Shown piece by piece: positions 43,923-54,059 of a DNA stretch of 64,000 nt. The stretch's first letter is position 1, and each line of letters begins with the position of its first letter. The stretch comes from Marisediminitalea lipolytica. Its GTDB lineage: Bacteria > Pseudomonadota > Gammaproteobacteria > Enterobacterales > Alteromonadaceae. The position numbers were made by a program, and so were the translations under genes. The stretch is from positions 339,823 through 403,822 of the forward strand of contig NZ_MJIC01000014.1 in the NCBI RefSeq assembly GCF_001758465.1. The letters run 5' to 3'. Below the pieces are notes generated by a model, which was not told the origin of the DNA, ran no database searches, and worked only from the letters and a program-made list of their open reading frames with translations.

Positions 43923-44077
43923 ATACCCGGCGATTTATTGCGAGTAAAGTGCGATAGTTGACCGCAAGGATCCCGGTCTTTATCGGTAACCCTTTCAGGT
44001 TACTGTTTTCAACCTGATTTTTAGCTCTCTTGTCTAAAGCGCCTTTTCATTTCCGGTGTAAGTTTCACAATATCGGT

Positions 44078-44878
44078 ATGAAAAGCATTTCCCGTTTATT
44101 GTTCATTACACTGTTTGGTCTGGCCTCAGGATTTTCGAATTCTGCGCTGGCCCATTACAGCTGTGATGTAGATCTAAAGTACGGTGTTGTCGTTAATGAT
44201 GACCAGCTTCGCGTGCTTAAAGAATACGTCACGCTGTATCAGATAAACCATCAGAATCAGCTGTTTGTGCGTGGGGAGTGGTTAAAGCTGAATGATGAGC
44301 AGGCTGCGCTGGTCAGTCAGTTTTCCAGTGGTTTGCATTCTGTGGTACCCCAGGTAACCCTGCTGGCGACCACCGGCATTGACCTGGCCGCCGAAACGGT
44401 TCAGCAGATGTTTTTGTCATTGCTTGGCAGTAACCACGACAGTTACGAAAAGCTCAATGATGTTATGGATAAAATGAAAAAGCGGGTACGGCGAAAATTC
44501 CAGTATGCGCGAAGTCATTATTATCTGGGGCCCACTGCCGGCGAAGGGCTGGATGACGAAGTGGAAGTGGATTTGGTGGTACCCTTATCAAAAACGCTGA
44601 CTACCTCCATTGGCAGTATACTGACCACGCTGGGCGCCATGGATTCTGATAAACTGGCCGTGGATCAAACCGAGATGGCCATGATTAATCAGCGTATTGC
44701 TCATTACGCCGCCAACACCGATGGTGATGGGCCGCCTCAGGGCACTACCTTGCCGGAAAAAGCGCGATGGTATTGTGATTATTTTGGCAAACTGGATGCG
44801 CTGGAGCAGCAAATGCAAAAATCCATCCCCCAGCTTGGCGGAATGGATCTTATCTACCTTAAACCCCACAAAGACTAG
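44078..44878 (+). CDS. YggN-like (DUF2884) exported protein
   Basis: ATG 44078 gives a signal peptide (SISRLLFITLFGLASGF, then SNSALA, cut about residue 24), whereas an earlier start would put 16 residues in front of it. The mature protein matches DUF2884/YggN: HYSCDVDLKYGVVVND, VRGEWLKLNDEQAALVSQF and a helical middle. It is periplasmic, function unknown. Overall length (266 residues) is normal. Confidence 0.78.
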   Translation: MKSISRLLFITLFGLASGFSNSALAHYSCDVDLKYGVVVNDDQLRVLKEYVTLYQINHQNQLFVRGEWLKLNDEQAALVSQFSSGLHSVVPQVTLLATTGIDLAAETVQQMFLSLLGSNHDSYEKLNDVMDKMKKRVRRKFQYARSHYYLGPTAGEGLDDEVEVDLVVPLSKTLTTSIGSILTTLGAMDSDKLAVDQTEMAMINQRIAHYAANTDGDGPPQGTTLPEKARWYCDYFGKLDALEQQMQKSIPQLGGMDLIYLKPHKD

Positions 44879-44916
44879 CTTGGATCGGCAATTTGTCGAT
44901 TATACCCGGGCGCAGG

Positions 44917-46221
44917 CTATTTAAGTAATGACGACACCGATACCGAAACATTGACCGCGCCCTTATGGATTTCATCCATAACGCCCTGGACCTGGGTAAT
45001 TTGCTCGTTGGTCTGAGCAACGTTACTGCGCACGCTGGCCATTTGGTCGGCGGCGCGGCCCGATAGCTGTTTGTTTTCGCTGACCACGGATTCTATTTCC
45101 ACGGTAGATTCGCTGGTGCGACTGGCCAGTTGTCTCACCTCATCGGCAACCACTGCAAAGCCCCGGCCCTGATCGCCGGCTCTGGCGGCTTCGATGGCGG
45201 CATTAAGCGCCAGCAGGTTAGTTTGGTCGGCAATGGAACGAATGGTTGAAACAATAGCTTCGATATTGCCGGATTGTTCGGTTAGTCGGGTCATAATTTC
45301 GTGCGTGGTTTCCATCTGATGGCGGGCGTCGTCAGAGGCTTTTACGGACTTTTTCAGTAAATCGTTGCCTTGTTCGGCAATCTGAGCGGTCTCTTCGGCG
45401 GTAGAGAAAGCCAGTTCTGCTGCATTGGTGATAAGCTGTTTCTCTTCTATCTGACTGGTAACGTCAGTGGCAAATTTTATCACTTTCAGCACATTACCGT
45501 CCGCACCCAGAATCGGGTTGTACGTGGCTTCTAACCAGATTGCTGCGCCACTCGCTGTGCGGCGTTCAAACAGCCCAGTCTGATGTTCACCTTTACCCAG
45601 ACGTTGCCAAAAGTCTTTATGGCTATCTAAAAATTCCTGGGTACAAAACATCGAGTGATGCTTGCCTTTAATCTGTTCCATGGAATAGCTCATAGCCTGT
45701 AAAAAGTTACGGTTGGCTTTTCTAATCGTTCCGTTGGGCGAAAATTCTATAACAGCCGTTGATTTATCCAGCGAATCATTAACCGCTTTCAGGGAGCTGA
45801 TTTCATCCATACGGTCGGTGACGTCAGAGGCTATTTTCAGCACAGAAGTCACCCGGTTATTAGCATCTTTAATCGGAATATAAGTGGCTTCCAGCCATAT
45901 GTGATCGCCATTGGCTTTTTTACGCTCAAAGGTGCCGGTTTGTGGCTGGCCGTCGCGCAGTTGTTGCCAGAACTTAGCGTATTCGTTAGAGCTGGCGTAG
46001 TCACCTAAACACAGGATGCGATGGTTTTGCCCCACAATTTGCGAAGCCGGGTAGCCCATGGTCTGACTAAAATGGTGGTTAACGTCCATGATATCGCCAT
46101 TGGGGGTAAATTGAATTGTCGCTACAGCATCTCTTATCGACTGGATAAGATGCTGACAGGTGTCGGCAACGGCCTGAACCTTATTTAACTCAGCATTGTG
46201 GCGAGAAAGAGAAACTAACAT
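44917..46221 (-). CDS. soluble methyl-accepting chemoreceptor with two PAS domains
   Basis: The 434-residue protein has no membrane helix. Two PAS domains (about 30-140 and 155-270, each with an [20 protein letters not shown] end) are followed by a receptor signalling domain whose hairpin tip reads [20 protein letters not shown]. It should sense an internal cue, perhaps redox or ligand-bound cofactor, and signal to CheA. The signalling domain is short, as in Aer-like cytoplasmic receptors. It stands alone. Confidence 0.88.
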   Translation of the reverse strand: MLVSLSRHNAELNKVQAVADTCQHLIQSIRDAVATIQFTPNGDIMDVNHHFSQTMGYPASQIVGQNHRILCLGDYASSNEYAKFWQQLRDGQPQTGTFERKKANGDHIWLEATYIPIKDANNRVTSVLKIASDVTDRMDEISSLKAVNDSLDKSTAVIEFSPNGTIRKANRNFLQAMSYSMEQIKGKHHSMFCTQEFLDSHKDFWQRLGKGEHQTGLFERRTASGAAIWLEATYNPILGADGNVLKVIKFATDVTSQIEEKQLITNAAELAFSTAEETAQIAEQGNDLLKKSVKASDDARHQMETTHEIMTRLTEQSGNIEAIVSTIRSIADQTNLLALNAAIEAARAGDQGRGFAVVADEVRQLASRTSESTVEIESVVSENKQLSGRAADQMASVRSNVAQTNEQITQVQGVMDEIHKGAVNVSVSVSSLLK

Positions 46222-46435
46222 TAATCGGCCTCACAGCATTTTCAACATGATGTTCTGCTTAATCCTTAGGTCCTTTCGTGGTGATAAATTAGCAGAGTTA
46301 TTGTTATGGCCAGCATCCGGCGGCGTTAATGGCACCCAGAGAGCGGATACTAATTGAATTATAGACGTTTTATAAAAATGTATAGTAAATGATCAATCTT
46401 TAAGTGGGGGCGTGATAAATCAGGAGAGCAGATAG

Positions 46436-46456
46436 AGCACCGTTTTAAACGGTGCT
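46436..46456 (-). terminator. palindromic hairpin downstream of the aspartoacylase gene
   Basis: AGCACCGTTT and AAACGGTGCT pair perfectly across one base, just beyond the gene's stop. The T run is poor on either strand, so it is a probable but weak terminator. Confidence 0.5.
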
Positions 46457-46467
46457 TTGAGAGGAAT

Positions 46468-47331
46468 TTAAAGTTGTGCTTTAGTGGCAGTAGCAAAAGC
46501 CACATGTAATTTGTGGTAAGCGGCTTCGTTAATAAAGTGCGGATAAATAGTATCCCCTTGCCATTGCTCAACCTGGCCGCTAAAAGTAGTAAAGACAGGA
46601 TCCCCCTGGGTTAGGGGTTTAAAGTCGCTGTCCTGCAGGGCAGGATGGATCATGGCCAGGCGCTCGCCTTGCTCATCCAGCGGAAAAGTAATGTTTTCAA
46701 TAAACCGAAACACGTCACAAGGTGGCAATGCAGGAACCGAATTGCTGTTATAAAGCAGCACGAAATCTAAAATTGCCAGTGCCATTTTGTGAGTCAGTTC
46801 ATATACATCGGCGCGTAATACGCCCTGCGGCTGAGCACCTACTTCAATCATTATCCCGCGCTGACCCAGGGTACAAAGGTATCCGTGTTCGGCGTAAGGT
46901 TTTTCGTCTTCCACCAGTATGTTAGCTTCGGGCATCTGCTGTTTTACATAGCGGGCGAGTTGAGTGTGAAACTCATCGGCCTCAAGGATAATCAGGGTTG
47001 CGCCCATGGCGCTGGTGGTATTGTGAATGTCGATCATTAAGTCGATTTCTGAACTGCCTTTCGGACCCCAATGCTGATTTAACGCATGGGCCAGCCTGGC
47101 TTCCTGGCTTTGTGGTTGTTTGTTCAACAGCGCAGGCGTGAACTGGCGGTTTAAATCTTCTTCCAGAAATCTTACGTTAGCATCGATGGCGGCCTGATTA
47201 GACAGGTAACAATCGATGTTAAGTGCCTGATAGGCTGCCGGCACGCCAAAGCGCTGCCAGTTTCTGACCAGCTGAATACCGCTGGTTTCGTTGCCGTGGG
47301 TGCCGCCCACAACGGTAATATTGGTTATCAT
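46468..47331 (-). CDS. aspartoacylase / AstE-type zinc amidohydrolase
   Basis: The 287-residue enzyme has the zinc motif GGTHGNETSG (His and Glu, about residues 10-13), a substrate Arg region (FLEEDLNRQF), and DIHNTT with the third zinc ligand His (about 103). It belongs with aspartoacylases, which deacetylate N-acyl-aspartate, rather than with succinylglutamate desuccinylase; the substrate is inferred from family resemblance. It stands next to yacG on the same strand. Confidence 0.82.
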   Translation of the reverse strand: MITNITVVGGTHGNETSGIQLVRNWQRFGVPAAYQALNIDCYLSNQAAIDANVRFLEEDLNRQFTPALLNKQPQSQEARLAHALNQHWGPKGSSEIDLMIDIHNTTSAMGATLIILEADEFHTQLARYVKQQMPEANILVEDEKPYAEHGYLCTLGQRGIMIEVGAQPQGVLRADVYELTHKMALAILDFVLLYNSNSVPALPPCDVFRFIENITFPLDEQGERLAMIHPALQDSDFKPLTQGDPVFTTFSGQVEQWQGDTIYPHFINEAAYHKLHVAFATATKAQL

Positions 47332-47348
47332 TGACTTGATTGACTTCT

Positions 47349-47582
47349 CTAATGCTTAAAAAAATCGTCAGGCTGTTTGCTCAGCATGGCTTCTATTTCT
47401 TCCGGATCCAATAAACTCAGATCGGCTTGCTCGGCTTTGGTGGCGATGACTTTTTCTTCTGAAGCCCACTCACCAAGGTCGATTAACTGGCATTTTTTGC
47501 TGCAGAAAGGACGAAACTCACTGGTCTGAGACCATTCTACGTCTTGCTGACAGGTAGGACATTTTACTTTCACGGTTAACAC
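47349..47582 (-). CDS. yacG: DNA gyrase inhibitor YacG
   Basis: The 77-residue protein shows the YacG zinc site: CPTC and FCSKKC, four Cys ligands, then IDLGEWA. It binds gyrase B and restrains it. It overlaps the zapD end by 7 bp, the usual gammaproteobacterial yacG-zapD pair, in which coaE is normally the next upstream gene. Confidence 0.93.
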   Translation of the reverse strand: MLTVKVKCPTCQQDVEWSQTSEFRPFCSKKCQLIDLGEWASEEKVIATKAEQADLSLLDPEEIEAMLSKQPDDFFKH

Positions 47583-48331
47583 GCTGCTAAATCAAAGTGA
47601 ACGGGGATTTCCACCGCGCCTGAGCGGCCTTCGGGGGGATTAAAATACATAAAGCGAATGGCGTACCGGTATTTGTTGCCGCTTAGGGTAGGGTAATAAT
47701 CGGTCTCTGCCAGACAACGAACACGTATCAGCTCGTTGCGATCCTCAGCGACGCCCTGAAAAAAACCATTTTGCGCTTCGATGGGCGTAAAGGTCGCGCG
47801 TTCGCGCAAAAAGGACAGCGCAATACTGATGGCCTCCTCGGTTAATGCAAAACACATTATCCATTGCTTAACGTCTTCCTGACGCTGGGCTAGCGGACGC
47901 TGACACCAGTAGTGTAAATTAGGTAAATCAAAGCTACAGGTACCGCCTGGGATCGCAAAACGCTGGCGTATACTGGCCAGAAACTTATCGTCACGCAGCA
48001 CAGCGCTAATCTTTTTGCTGACTTTGAGTTTGTCACGAATAGTGATAATGGTTCTGAGCGTTTGTTGCAGCGCTTCATCATCGATATTGGGCAGTTGTGA
48101 CCAGTGCACAAGGTTTTTTTCGTGAGCGTCGAGGTCTTTGATAATGTCGGTGCGAATATCAATCCGTTCAAACAAATCCAGCAGGGTAAACAGCTGCTCA
48201 AAAAAATACAGCGACAGGTTATTATCCAGGCCCGCTGCGCCTAGCTTTAACTGCCCCATTAATTGTTCGATACGCAGGTAGTTACGAACTTTTTCCTTTA
48301 GTGGAAATTCGTAGACCGTGGTGGTAGACAT
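47576..48331 (-). CDS. zapD: cell division protein ZapD
   Basis: The 251-residue protein begins [18 protein letters not shown], typical of ZapD, which bundles FtsZ filaments at midcell. The whole length and helical make-up match the family. A GGAT-type site precedes the ATG at 48331. Its usual neighbour coaE is about 1.3 kb away, separated by a three-gene insertion. Confidence 0.92.
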   Translation of the reverse strand: MSTTTVYEFPLKEKVRNYLRIEQLMGQLKLGAAGLDNNLSLYFFEQLFTLLDLFERIDIRTDIIKDLDAHEKNLVHWSQLPNIDDEALQQTLRTIITIRDKLKVSKKISAVLRDDKFLASIRQRFAIPGGTCSFDLPNLHYWCQRPLAQRQEDVKQWIMCFALTEEAISIALSFLRERATFTPIEAQNGFFQGVAEDRNELIRVRCLAETDYYPTLSGNKYRYAIRFMYFNPPEGRSGAVEIPVHFDLAAC

Positions 48332-48588
48332 TCGGATCCTCTTTAATTATTCCCGTAAGCGTACCAGTACAGCCCGCATTTTACCAATGCATTCGACGGC
48401 TACCAGTCAACGTTGCTCTCAGAGTCAGGTAGGAATTACAAAGCCGCTGCGCAGATTTTTCCGGTGATGCAATTACTGATACTTTCTTATTTTTTAAAGT
48501 TTTTATAAAACAATGGTTTATGATTTTTTCTCTGGCTGGAACACGGGTTGCATCAGTAGTGTGGCAACGTAACTAAAAGGAGAAACTT

Positions 48589-48894
48589 ATGGCTACATCA
48601 AATGCAAAAGCGAACGGTGCGGATACTTCTGGTCACCCAATGACTGACAAGCTGCAGTCCACGCTGCATGAATCTCTGGACACTATCGCTGAAAAAGCGG
48701 CTTCTGCTGAGCAGAGCCTGCGTGAGTCAGCTTCTGAGTCTGCCGAAAATCTGGCTGAACGTCGCAAGCTAATGAAACAAAAATGGCTTGGTTCGTCGGT
48801 GCGCAACTACGCCGTTGAAAACCCTGTGGCAGCGGCTGGTATTACTTTTGCTGCCGGTATGTTGGTAGCGACCTTGTTAAAACGTGGCAAATAA
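48589..48894 (+). CDS. ElaB/YqjD/DUF883-family membrane-anchored protein
   Basis: The 101-residue protein has an alanine/glutamate-rich helical stalk (LHESLDTIAEKAASAEQSL) and a C-terminal membrane anchor (PVAAAGITFAAGMLVATLL, then KRGK), the layout of YqjD/ElaB, which tether stationary-phase ribosomes to the membrane. A GGAG site precedes the ATG. It heads a three-gene set that matches yqjD-yqjE-yqjK of enterics. Confidence 0.8.
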   Translation: MATSNAKANGADTSGHPMTDKLQSTLHESLDTIAEKAASAEQSLRESASESAENLAERRKLMKQKWLGSSVRNYAVENPVAAAGITFAAGMLVATLLKRGK

Positions 48895-48908
48895 AGACGG
48901 ACTAATAG

Positions 48909-49424
48909 ATGAGTGAGTCATCTCTTAACACGTCAACCAAAGCCCGTCAGCGTCAGACCGACACTGACGGGATTGCTGCGGAAGCAAATGCCGCTTCACC
49001 GCCACAGGACGACATTTCGGTAGAGGAAGTTGTTGCTGCCATTACCGATCTTATTGAAGCGAAAAAGCTGCAATTCAGTGCTCAGTGGGCGTTAGTAGGG
49101 GCAGAAGCAAAACTGTTACGCCAGTCAGTATTGGTTACCGTTCTCGCTACGCTTGCGGCTTTGGGATTCGCCTGTGTGTGTTGGTTAATAATCAACGCAA
49201 CCGCAGCGGTGATGCTTGGTAATATGGGGCTGCATCCGGCTCTGATTGCTTTGATATTACTGTTGCTAAACGGGGTACTGATGATGATGGCATGGCGGGT
49301 TGCACGGGATGCTTTCAGGCATATTTCTTTAAACCCGATTGTTGCCGCAGCAAAAGGAACATCAGCCGCCAAGGCATCAGCAGCGGGCAATAGCGCAACA
49401 GAACAGGAGCAAAAACATGACTAA
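48909..49424 (+). CDS. YqjE-like phage-holin-superfamily membrane protein
   Basis: The 171-residue protein has two adjacent membrane helices (VLVTVLATLAALGFACVCW and HPALIALILLLLNGVLMMM) after a helical N-terminus, the YqjE/holin-superfamily layout. The last 40 residues are Ala/Lys-rich. It is 14 bp behind the YqjD-like gene and overlaps the next by 8 bp. Function is unknown. Confidence 0.78.
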   Translation: MSESSLNTSTKARQRQTDTDGIAAEANAASPPQDDISVEEVVAAITDLIEAKKLQFSAQWALVGAEAKLLRQSVLVTVLATLAALGFACVCWLIINATAAVMLGNMGLHPALIALILLLLNGVLMMMAWRVARDAFRHISLNPIVAAAKGTSAAKASAAGNSATEQEQKHD

Positions 49425-49683
49425 CCTGTTTTTAAACCAGGCGATTAAAGAGCGGGATAAATGCAGGCACGAATTTGAAGAGCTTAAAACCCTGAGCCGT
49501 TACTGTCAGGAAGATGCCATTACCGCTTCACAACAGTTTTTGGCCACGCCTGTAGGCTTGCTAGGGAGCTTTTCCGCCGGGGCAGTGCAGGGCTGGCACA
49601 GTAACGATCCGGAAAAAGCCCATCGTAAACGCAAAGCGCTGTGGCGATTTGCCCGCCTGTGGTTTCAGCAAACCTTGTTATAA
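49417..49683 (+). CDS. YqjK-like protein, 88 aa
   Basis: ATG 49417 overlaps the upstream stop and follows a GGAG about 9 bases away. The start is basic and helical (NQAIKERDKCRHEFEEL), the middle has a Gly/Phe-rich hydrophobic patch (PVGLLGSFSAGAVQGW), as in YqjK-type partners of YqjD and YqjE. Membrane association is likely. A frame starting further upstream lies in the previous gene and is discarded. Confidence 0.65.
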   Translation: MTNLFLNQAIKERDKCRHEFEELKTLSRYCQEDAITASQQFLATPVGLLGSFSAGAVQGWHSNDPEKAHRKRKALWRFARLWFQQTLL

Positions 49684-50307
49684 AGGGTCTGCATTATGTG
49701 TTTTTGCCAGTTTCAGATAGGTTTGATGTAACTGAACAATCTGAGCTTTGGTGGTTTCTATATCGTGGCTGTTATCGATAATATCATCGGCTTCGGCAAG
49801 GCGTTTTTCGCGGCTTACCTGCGCCGCCATAATTCCTTTAATAACCGTTTCGCTGCTGCCATCCCGACGCAAAGCACGGGCTAGTTGCTGAGACTCCGGA
49901 CAGTCGACGACTGCAATGCGGTCGACCATTTTCTGCATACCATTTTCAATCAGTAAAGGTACCGCGAGTACGCCGTAGGGGGAACGAATTTGCTCAATAG
50001 CGGCGGCCATGGCCTTGCGGATGAGCGGGTGTAAACAGGCATTTAACCACTGTTTTTGTTCTTCGTTAGTAAATACACACTCACGTAATGCGGCCCGGTT
50101 TAACTCACCTGACTCGGTAATCACCGAATCGCCAAAATGCGCTTTAATGGCTTCAAGCCCTGGTGAGCCAGGCGCCACTACATCTCGGGCCACGATATCG
50201 GCATCCACAATCTCAATGCCCAGTTCGGCAAAGGTGTCTGTTACCAGCGTTTTACCCGAACCGATACCGCCGGTGACGCCGATTAAAAAAGGTCGCCTGG
50301 CAGTCAT
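49678..50307 (-). CDS. coaE: dephospho-CoA kinase CoaE
   Basis: The 209-residue P-loop enzyme GVTGGIGSGKTLVTD at the N-terminus phosphorylates dephospho-CoA in the last step of coenzyme A synthesis. DADIVAR and the Arg-rich end of the lid (RALRRDG) are present. It overlaps the convergent YqjK-like stop by 6 bp and is separated from pilD by 1 bp, forming the pilC-pilD-coaE arrangement. Confidence 0.95.
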   Translation of the reverse strand: MTARRPFLIGVTGGIGSGKTLVTDTFAELGIEIVDADIVARDVVAPGSPGLEAIKAHFGDSVITESGELNRAALRECVFTNEEQKQWLNACLHPLIRKAMAAAIEQIRSPYGVLAVPLLIENGMQKMVDRIAVVDCPESQQLARALRRDGSSETVIKGIMAAQVSREKRLAEADDIIDNSHDIETTKAQIVQLHQTYLKLAKTHNADPL

Positions 50308-50308
50308 G

Positions 50309-51187
50309 CTATTGACCCAGCGCCCACTGGAAATAGGCGGTTTTAATAGGCTCCTGATATAACAGGGTCAGCCAGCCGGCAATAGCCAGGTAAGGGCCAA
50401 AGGGAATGGCCAGCTCTTTGCCTTGTTTTTGTCTGATCATTATGGCAATGCCAAACACTGCCCCCACAAAGGATGACAGTAGAATAATAATCAATAATCC
50501 CTGCCAGCCGGTAAATGCGCCCAGTGCGGCAAGCAGCTTAAAATCGCCGTAGCCCATCCCTTCTTTGCCGGTAAGTAATTTAAACAGCCAGTAAATACTC
50601 CATAAACTCAAATAGCCCGCAGCCGCGCCAATAATGGCACCGGTAGGGCCTACAAATATATGGCTGGTGCTGGCCAGTAAACCAATCCACATTAATGGCA
50701 GCGTGAGCTGGTCTGGCAGGATCATTTTATCCAGATCGATAAAGGTCATGGCCACCAGTAACCAGGTAAGCACAATAACCAGTAATGCCTGAACCGAGGG
50801 GCCATAGTGCACGGCAGCCCACAATGAAAGGAGCCCGGTAAGCAGCTCGACAAAAGGATAGCGTAAGGATATGCCGGTTTTACACTGGCTGCATTTACCG
50901 CCTAAAAACAGATAGCTTAACAAGGGAATATTTTCCCAGGCGCGAATTTTGTGGCCGCATTTAGGGCAGGTGCTGTCAGGCTTGATTAAATCAAACCGTT
51001 CTGTTTCGGCAGCGGTTTGTTGTGGATTAAAATAGCTCTGGTATTCCCGTTGCCAGTCACGCTCCATCATAATTGGCAGACGGTAAATTACCACATTAAG
51101 AAAACTGCCAACCATCAGGCTGACAATGCCTGCCATGGAATAGAAAAACCATGGTGATGTTAAAGATAAATCAATAATGGATTGCAT
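50309..51187 (-). CDS. pilD: type IV prepilin peptidase / N-methyltransferase PilD
   Basis: The 292-residue integral membrane aspartyl protease has the zinc-binding insert with two CxxC pairs (CPKC and CSQC, about 75-100) and the catalytic Asp regions FIDLDKMILPD (about 150) and GMGYGDFKLL (about 210). It cleaves and methylates prepilins, including the PilA encoded nearby. Eight or so membrane helices are evident. It lies 60 bp downstream of pilC. Confidence 0.95.
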   Translation of the reverse strand: MQSIIDLSLTSPWFFYSMAGIVSLMVGSFLNVVIYRLPIMMERDWQREYQSYFNPQQTAAETERFDLIKPDSTCPKCGHKIRAWENIPLLSYLFLGGKCSQCKTGISLRYPFVELLTGLLSLWAAVHYGPSVQALLVIVLTWLLVAMTFIDLDKMILPDQLTLPLMWIGLLASTSHIFVGPTGAIIGAAAGYLSLWSIYWLFKLLTGKEGMGYGDFKLLAALGAFTGWQGLLIIILLSSFVGAVFGIAIMIRQKQGKELAIPFGPYLAIAGWLTLLYQEPIKTAYFQWALGQ

Positions 51188-51246
51188 TGCCTGGATAGTC
51201 TTGATGCTAAAGGATAATTCAGCTTTACAGCTTAGCGTTATTGGCG

Positions 51247-52464
51247 TTAAACAACCATACCCATTTGGAAAATAGGCAGGTACATGGCTACAATTAAGCC
51301 ACCAATGATTACCCCAAGTACCGCCATAATAAGCGGTTCAAGTAAACTGGTGAGGCCATCTACCATGTCGTCTACCTCGCCCTCGTAAATGGTAGCGATT
51401 TTACTGAGCATTTCATCTACCGCACCGGATTCTTCACCAATGGCTATCATTTGCGTCACCATGTCCGGGAATACGTTAGTGCTGCGCATGGCGGAGTTCA
51501 TCTGAATCCCCCCGGCGACTTCTTTACGAATAAACAAAATGGCATCCCGGTATACAGCGTTGCCGGATGCGCCTGCTGCTGATTCCAAAGCGCCAATCAG
51601 AGGAACACCGGCCGCGAAAGTGGTTGCCAGTGTGCGCGTAAAACGAGCGATAGCGGCTTTTTTTAATATTTCGCCAATGACCGGGATTTTGAGCATTTTG
51701 CCGTCCACACTGTCCCTGAAGTCTTTGGATTTATTGTGATAAACCTTAAGTACGTAGCCGATCGCGCCCATCCCGGCCAGTAGGAAAATGCCATAATCCT
51801 GCACAAAGCGGGAAATGCCCAGTACAAATAAGGTAAAGGCGGGCAAGGTGGCGCCAAAGCTGGAGAATATCTCCTCAAATTGCGGTACTACAAAGACAAG
51901 CAGAACGGCGGTAACGATAAACGCGATGACAAGCACTGAGATAGGATAAAACATCGCCTTTTTTATTTTTGATTTGAGGGCTTCGGCTTTTTCTTTATAG
52001 GTGGCGACGCGATCGAATATGGTTTCCAGTGCGCCAGACTGCTCACCAGTTTCCACCAGATCACAATATAGGTCGTCAAAGTATTTTGGGTGTTTGCGTA
52101 ACGCAGTGGATAAAGGCGTACCGGCTTTCACATCATCGCCGATGCGGTTAAGTACTTTTCGCATGGTTGCTTTAGCGTGGCCTGCGGCAAGCATGTCGAT
52201 AGTTTGAATAAGGGTTACACCGGCGCCCAGCATGGTGGCCATCTGACGGGTGATAACACAGATATCGGCAGCATTGATTTTTTCGCCGCCTCGCCCAAAC
52301 AAGGGTTTGGAGAGTTTTCTTACTTTGGTGGCCGAAATGCCCCGGCGTCTTAATTGATTCTTCGCTTCCTGAACCGACTTGGCGCTGGTTTCGCCTTTAA
52401 TAGTCTGGCCTTTGGCGTTTTTTCCCTGCCAGGTATACGTTGTTAGTGCTTGTTCTTTGGCCAT
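51247..52464 (-). CDS. pilC: type IV pilus inner-membrane platform protein PilC
   Basis: The 405-residue protein has two GspF-type repeats: first with CVITRQMATMLGAGVTL and its membrane helices (SVLVIAFIVTAVLLVFVVP), second with ARFTRTLATTFAAGVPL. It anchors the pilus motor. Its gene follows a terminator behind pilA at only 67 bp, with no room for pilB, which normally comes between the two. Confidence 0.95.
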   Translation of the reverse strand: MAKEQALTTYTWQGKNAKGQTIKGETSAKSVQEAKNQLRRRGISATKVRKLSKPLFGRGGEKINAADICVITRQMATMLGAGVTLIQTIDMLAAGHAKATMRKVLNRIGDDVKAGTPLSTALRKHPKYFDDLYCDLVETGEQSGALETIFDRVATYKEKAEALKSKIKKAMFYPISVLVIAFIVTAVLLVFVVPQFEEIFSSFGATLPAFTLFVLGISRFVQDYGIFLLAGMGAIGYVLKVYHNKSKDFRDSVDGKMLKIPVIGEILKKAAIARFTRTLATTFAAGVPLIGALESAAGASGNAVYRDAILFIRKEVAGGIQMNSAMRSTNVFPDMVTQMIAIGEESGAVDEMLSKIATIYEGEVDDMVDGLTSLLEPLIMAVLGVIIGGLIVAMYLPIFQMGMVV

Positions 52465-52491
52465 AACCCGATTCTCTTAACGCAGAAAGCA

Positions 52492-52517
52492 AAAAGCCCA
52501 GCAGGAACTGGGCTTTT
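52492..52517 (-). terminator. rho-independent terminator between pilA and pilC
   Basis: AAAAGCCCAG and CTGGGCTTTT pair perfectly around CAGGAA; on the minus strand the stem is followed by TTTTTGC. It directly follows the pilA stop, so pilA mRNA ends here and pilC needs read-through or a promoter in the remaining gap. Confidence 0.85.
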
Positions 52518-52531
52518 GTGAGGTATATCGA

Positions 52532-52951
52532 TTAGCAGATTGCAGCTGCCTGGCAAGTACCACCTTCTGTCCAGGTAGTCTGACCGTTTGCAAAGTTACC
52601 AGTCAGGATGTAGGTCTCGCCGTTCAGACCACCACCAACAACTGCTGTAGCGGTAAGGGTACCTGCTGCTTCATCCCATGCCAGTGAAGCCAGGTTGCCG
52701 TATGCTGGTGGTTGAGCAGGAACGCCGTTGCTGCCAAATCCGCAGTTAGCGAAACCGCCTTCGGTTTGGGCACAAATTTCTACCGCAGTTTTGATAGCCT
52801 GAGTAGCACCAACTACTTCTGAGAATTTCGCTTTGTTAGTGTAAGTCTGGTAAGCAGGTAATGCTACCGCTGCCAGAATACCGATGATAGCTACAACGAT
52901 CATCAGTTCGATTAAGGTAAAGCCTTTGTTGTTTTGTTTAAAAGATTTCAT
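52532..52951 (-). CDS. pilA: type IV major pilin PilA
   Basis: The 139-residue prepilin has a short basic leader ending in Gly, then [20 protein letters not shown], the conserved N-terminal helix that is methylated and packs in the pilus core. C-terminal Cys pair (GTCQAAAIC) closes the D-region. ATG 52951 sits 10 bases after GGAG; the GTG two codons upstream is too close to it. The gene is monocistronic by its terminator. Confidence 0.95.
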   Translation of the reverse strand: MKSFKQNNKGFTLIELMIVVAIIGILAAVALPAYQTYTNKAKFSEVVGATQAIKTAVEICAQTEGGFANCGFGSNGVPAQPPAYGNLASLAWDEAAGTLTATAVVGGGLNGETYILTGNFANGQTTWTEGGTCQAAAIC

Positions 52952-53184
52952 GATCACTTTCTCCGGGTCGCAAAAACAATAAAATGTCTGTCATTAATAA
53001 AGTTTAAAGTTGATACCTGAGTCGTCGTCACTTACGTCCCCGGTACTTGATTCTCAGTATAGAACCATCTAAGCATCTGACAAGTATTAGGAATTATACT
53101 CAAGTCTCGGAAATTGCTACCTATTCGTACAATCCTGCATACCTGTCAGCTTCCAGCTCAGGTAATTCAAGCGGTTGAGGCTTA

Positions 53185-54045
53185 TTACAGATTAATCCGT
53201 AAAGACAGATCTATGGCCTTGACATGCTTGGTCAGTGCGCCGGAAGAGATGTAATCCACCCCTAGCGTGGCCAGCGAGGTTAATCTTTCAGACGTAATGT
53301 TACCTGATACTTCCAGTTTACAACGTTTTTGCGTCAGGCTCACTGCGCGTTGGATCTGTTCGTTAGAAAAGTTGTCCAGCATCACAATATCGGCGCCTGC
53401 TTCGATGGCCTGTTGCAGTTCGTCGAGGTTTTCCACCTCTACCTCTACCGGCTTGCCTGGGGCCTGTGTTTTGGCTGTGCTGATAGCTTCCTGAATGCCG
53501 CCGCAGGCCATAATATGGTTTTCTTTAATCAGAAAAGCATCATACAGGCCAATGCGATGATTTTTGCCGCCGCCACAGGCAACCGCGTACTTTTGCGCCA
53601 GGCGCAATCCGGGAATGGTTTTGCGGGTATCAAGGATACGGGTATCTGAATGCGCCAGTAAGCTGGCGTAATAGGCCGTGTCGGTGGCTGTGCCAGATAA
53701 CATCTGCAAAAAGTTAAGGGCAGTGCGTTCGGCCGTTAACAGTGCCCGGGCCGGGCCCTTCAGGGCAACCAGAGTGGTGTTGGCGGTGACTTTGTCGCCA
53801 TCCTGCACCAACCACTGTTGTTCAATGGTCTCGTCGACCAGACTAAAGGCCAGCTGTGCCCAGGCTACACCGCACACGATGCAGTTTTCACGGGTAATAA
53901 TGGTTGCCGTGGCCTGTTGCGAGGCCGGGATAAGATTAGCGGTGATATCGGCGCTGGCATCGGGCTTACCGCCGAGATCTTCGGCCAGTGCCTGAATAAC
54001 TTGTTCTTTAATGCTTTGTTGCGATGGCAATGATTGTTGACTCAC
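53185..54045 (-). CDS. nadC: nicotinate-nucleotide pyrophosphorylase (quinolinate phosphoribosyltransferase) NadC
   Basis: The 286-residue enzyme makes nicotinate mononucleotide from quinolinate and PRPP in NAD synthesis. Landmarks are [40 protein letters not shown] and [10 protein letters not shown], plus MLDNFS and LEVSGNIT. Placement behind pilA on the same strand with ampD nearby is the standard gammaproteobacterial context. Confidence 0.96.
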   Translation of the reverse strand: MSQQSLPSQQSIKEQVIQALAEDLGGKPDASADITANLIPASQQATATIITRENCIVCGVAWAQLAFSLVDETIEQQWLVQDGDKVTANTTLVALKGPARALLTAERTALNFLQMLSGTATDTAYYASLLAHSDTRILDTRKTIPGLRLAQKYAVACGGGKNHRIGLYDAFLIKENHIMACGGIQEAISTAKTQAPGKPVEVEVENLDELQQAIEAGADIVMLDNFSNEQIQRAVSLTQKRCKLEVSGNITSERLTSLATLGVDYISSGALTKHVKAIDLSLRINL

Positions 54046-54059
54046 AGTAATACTTCTTT

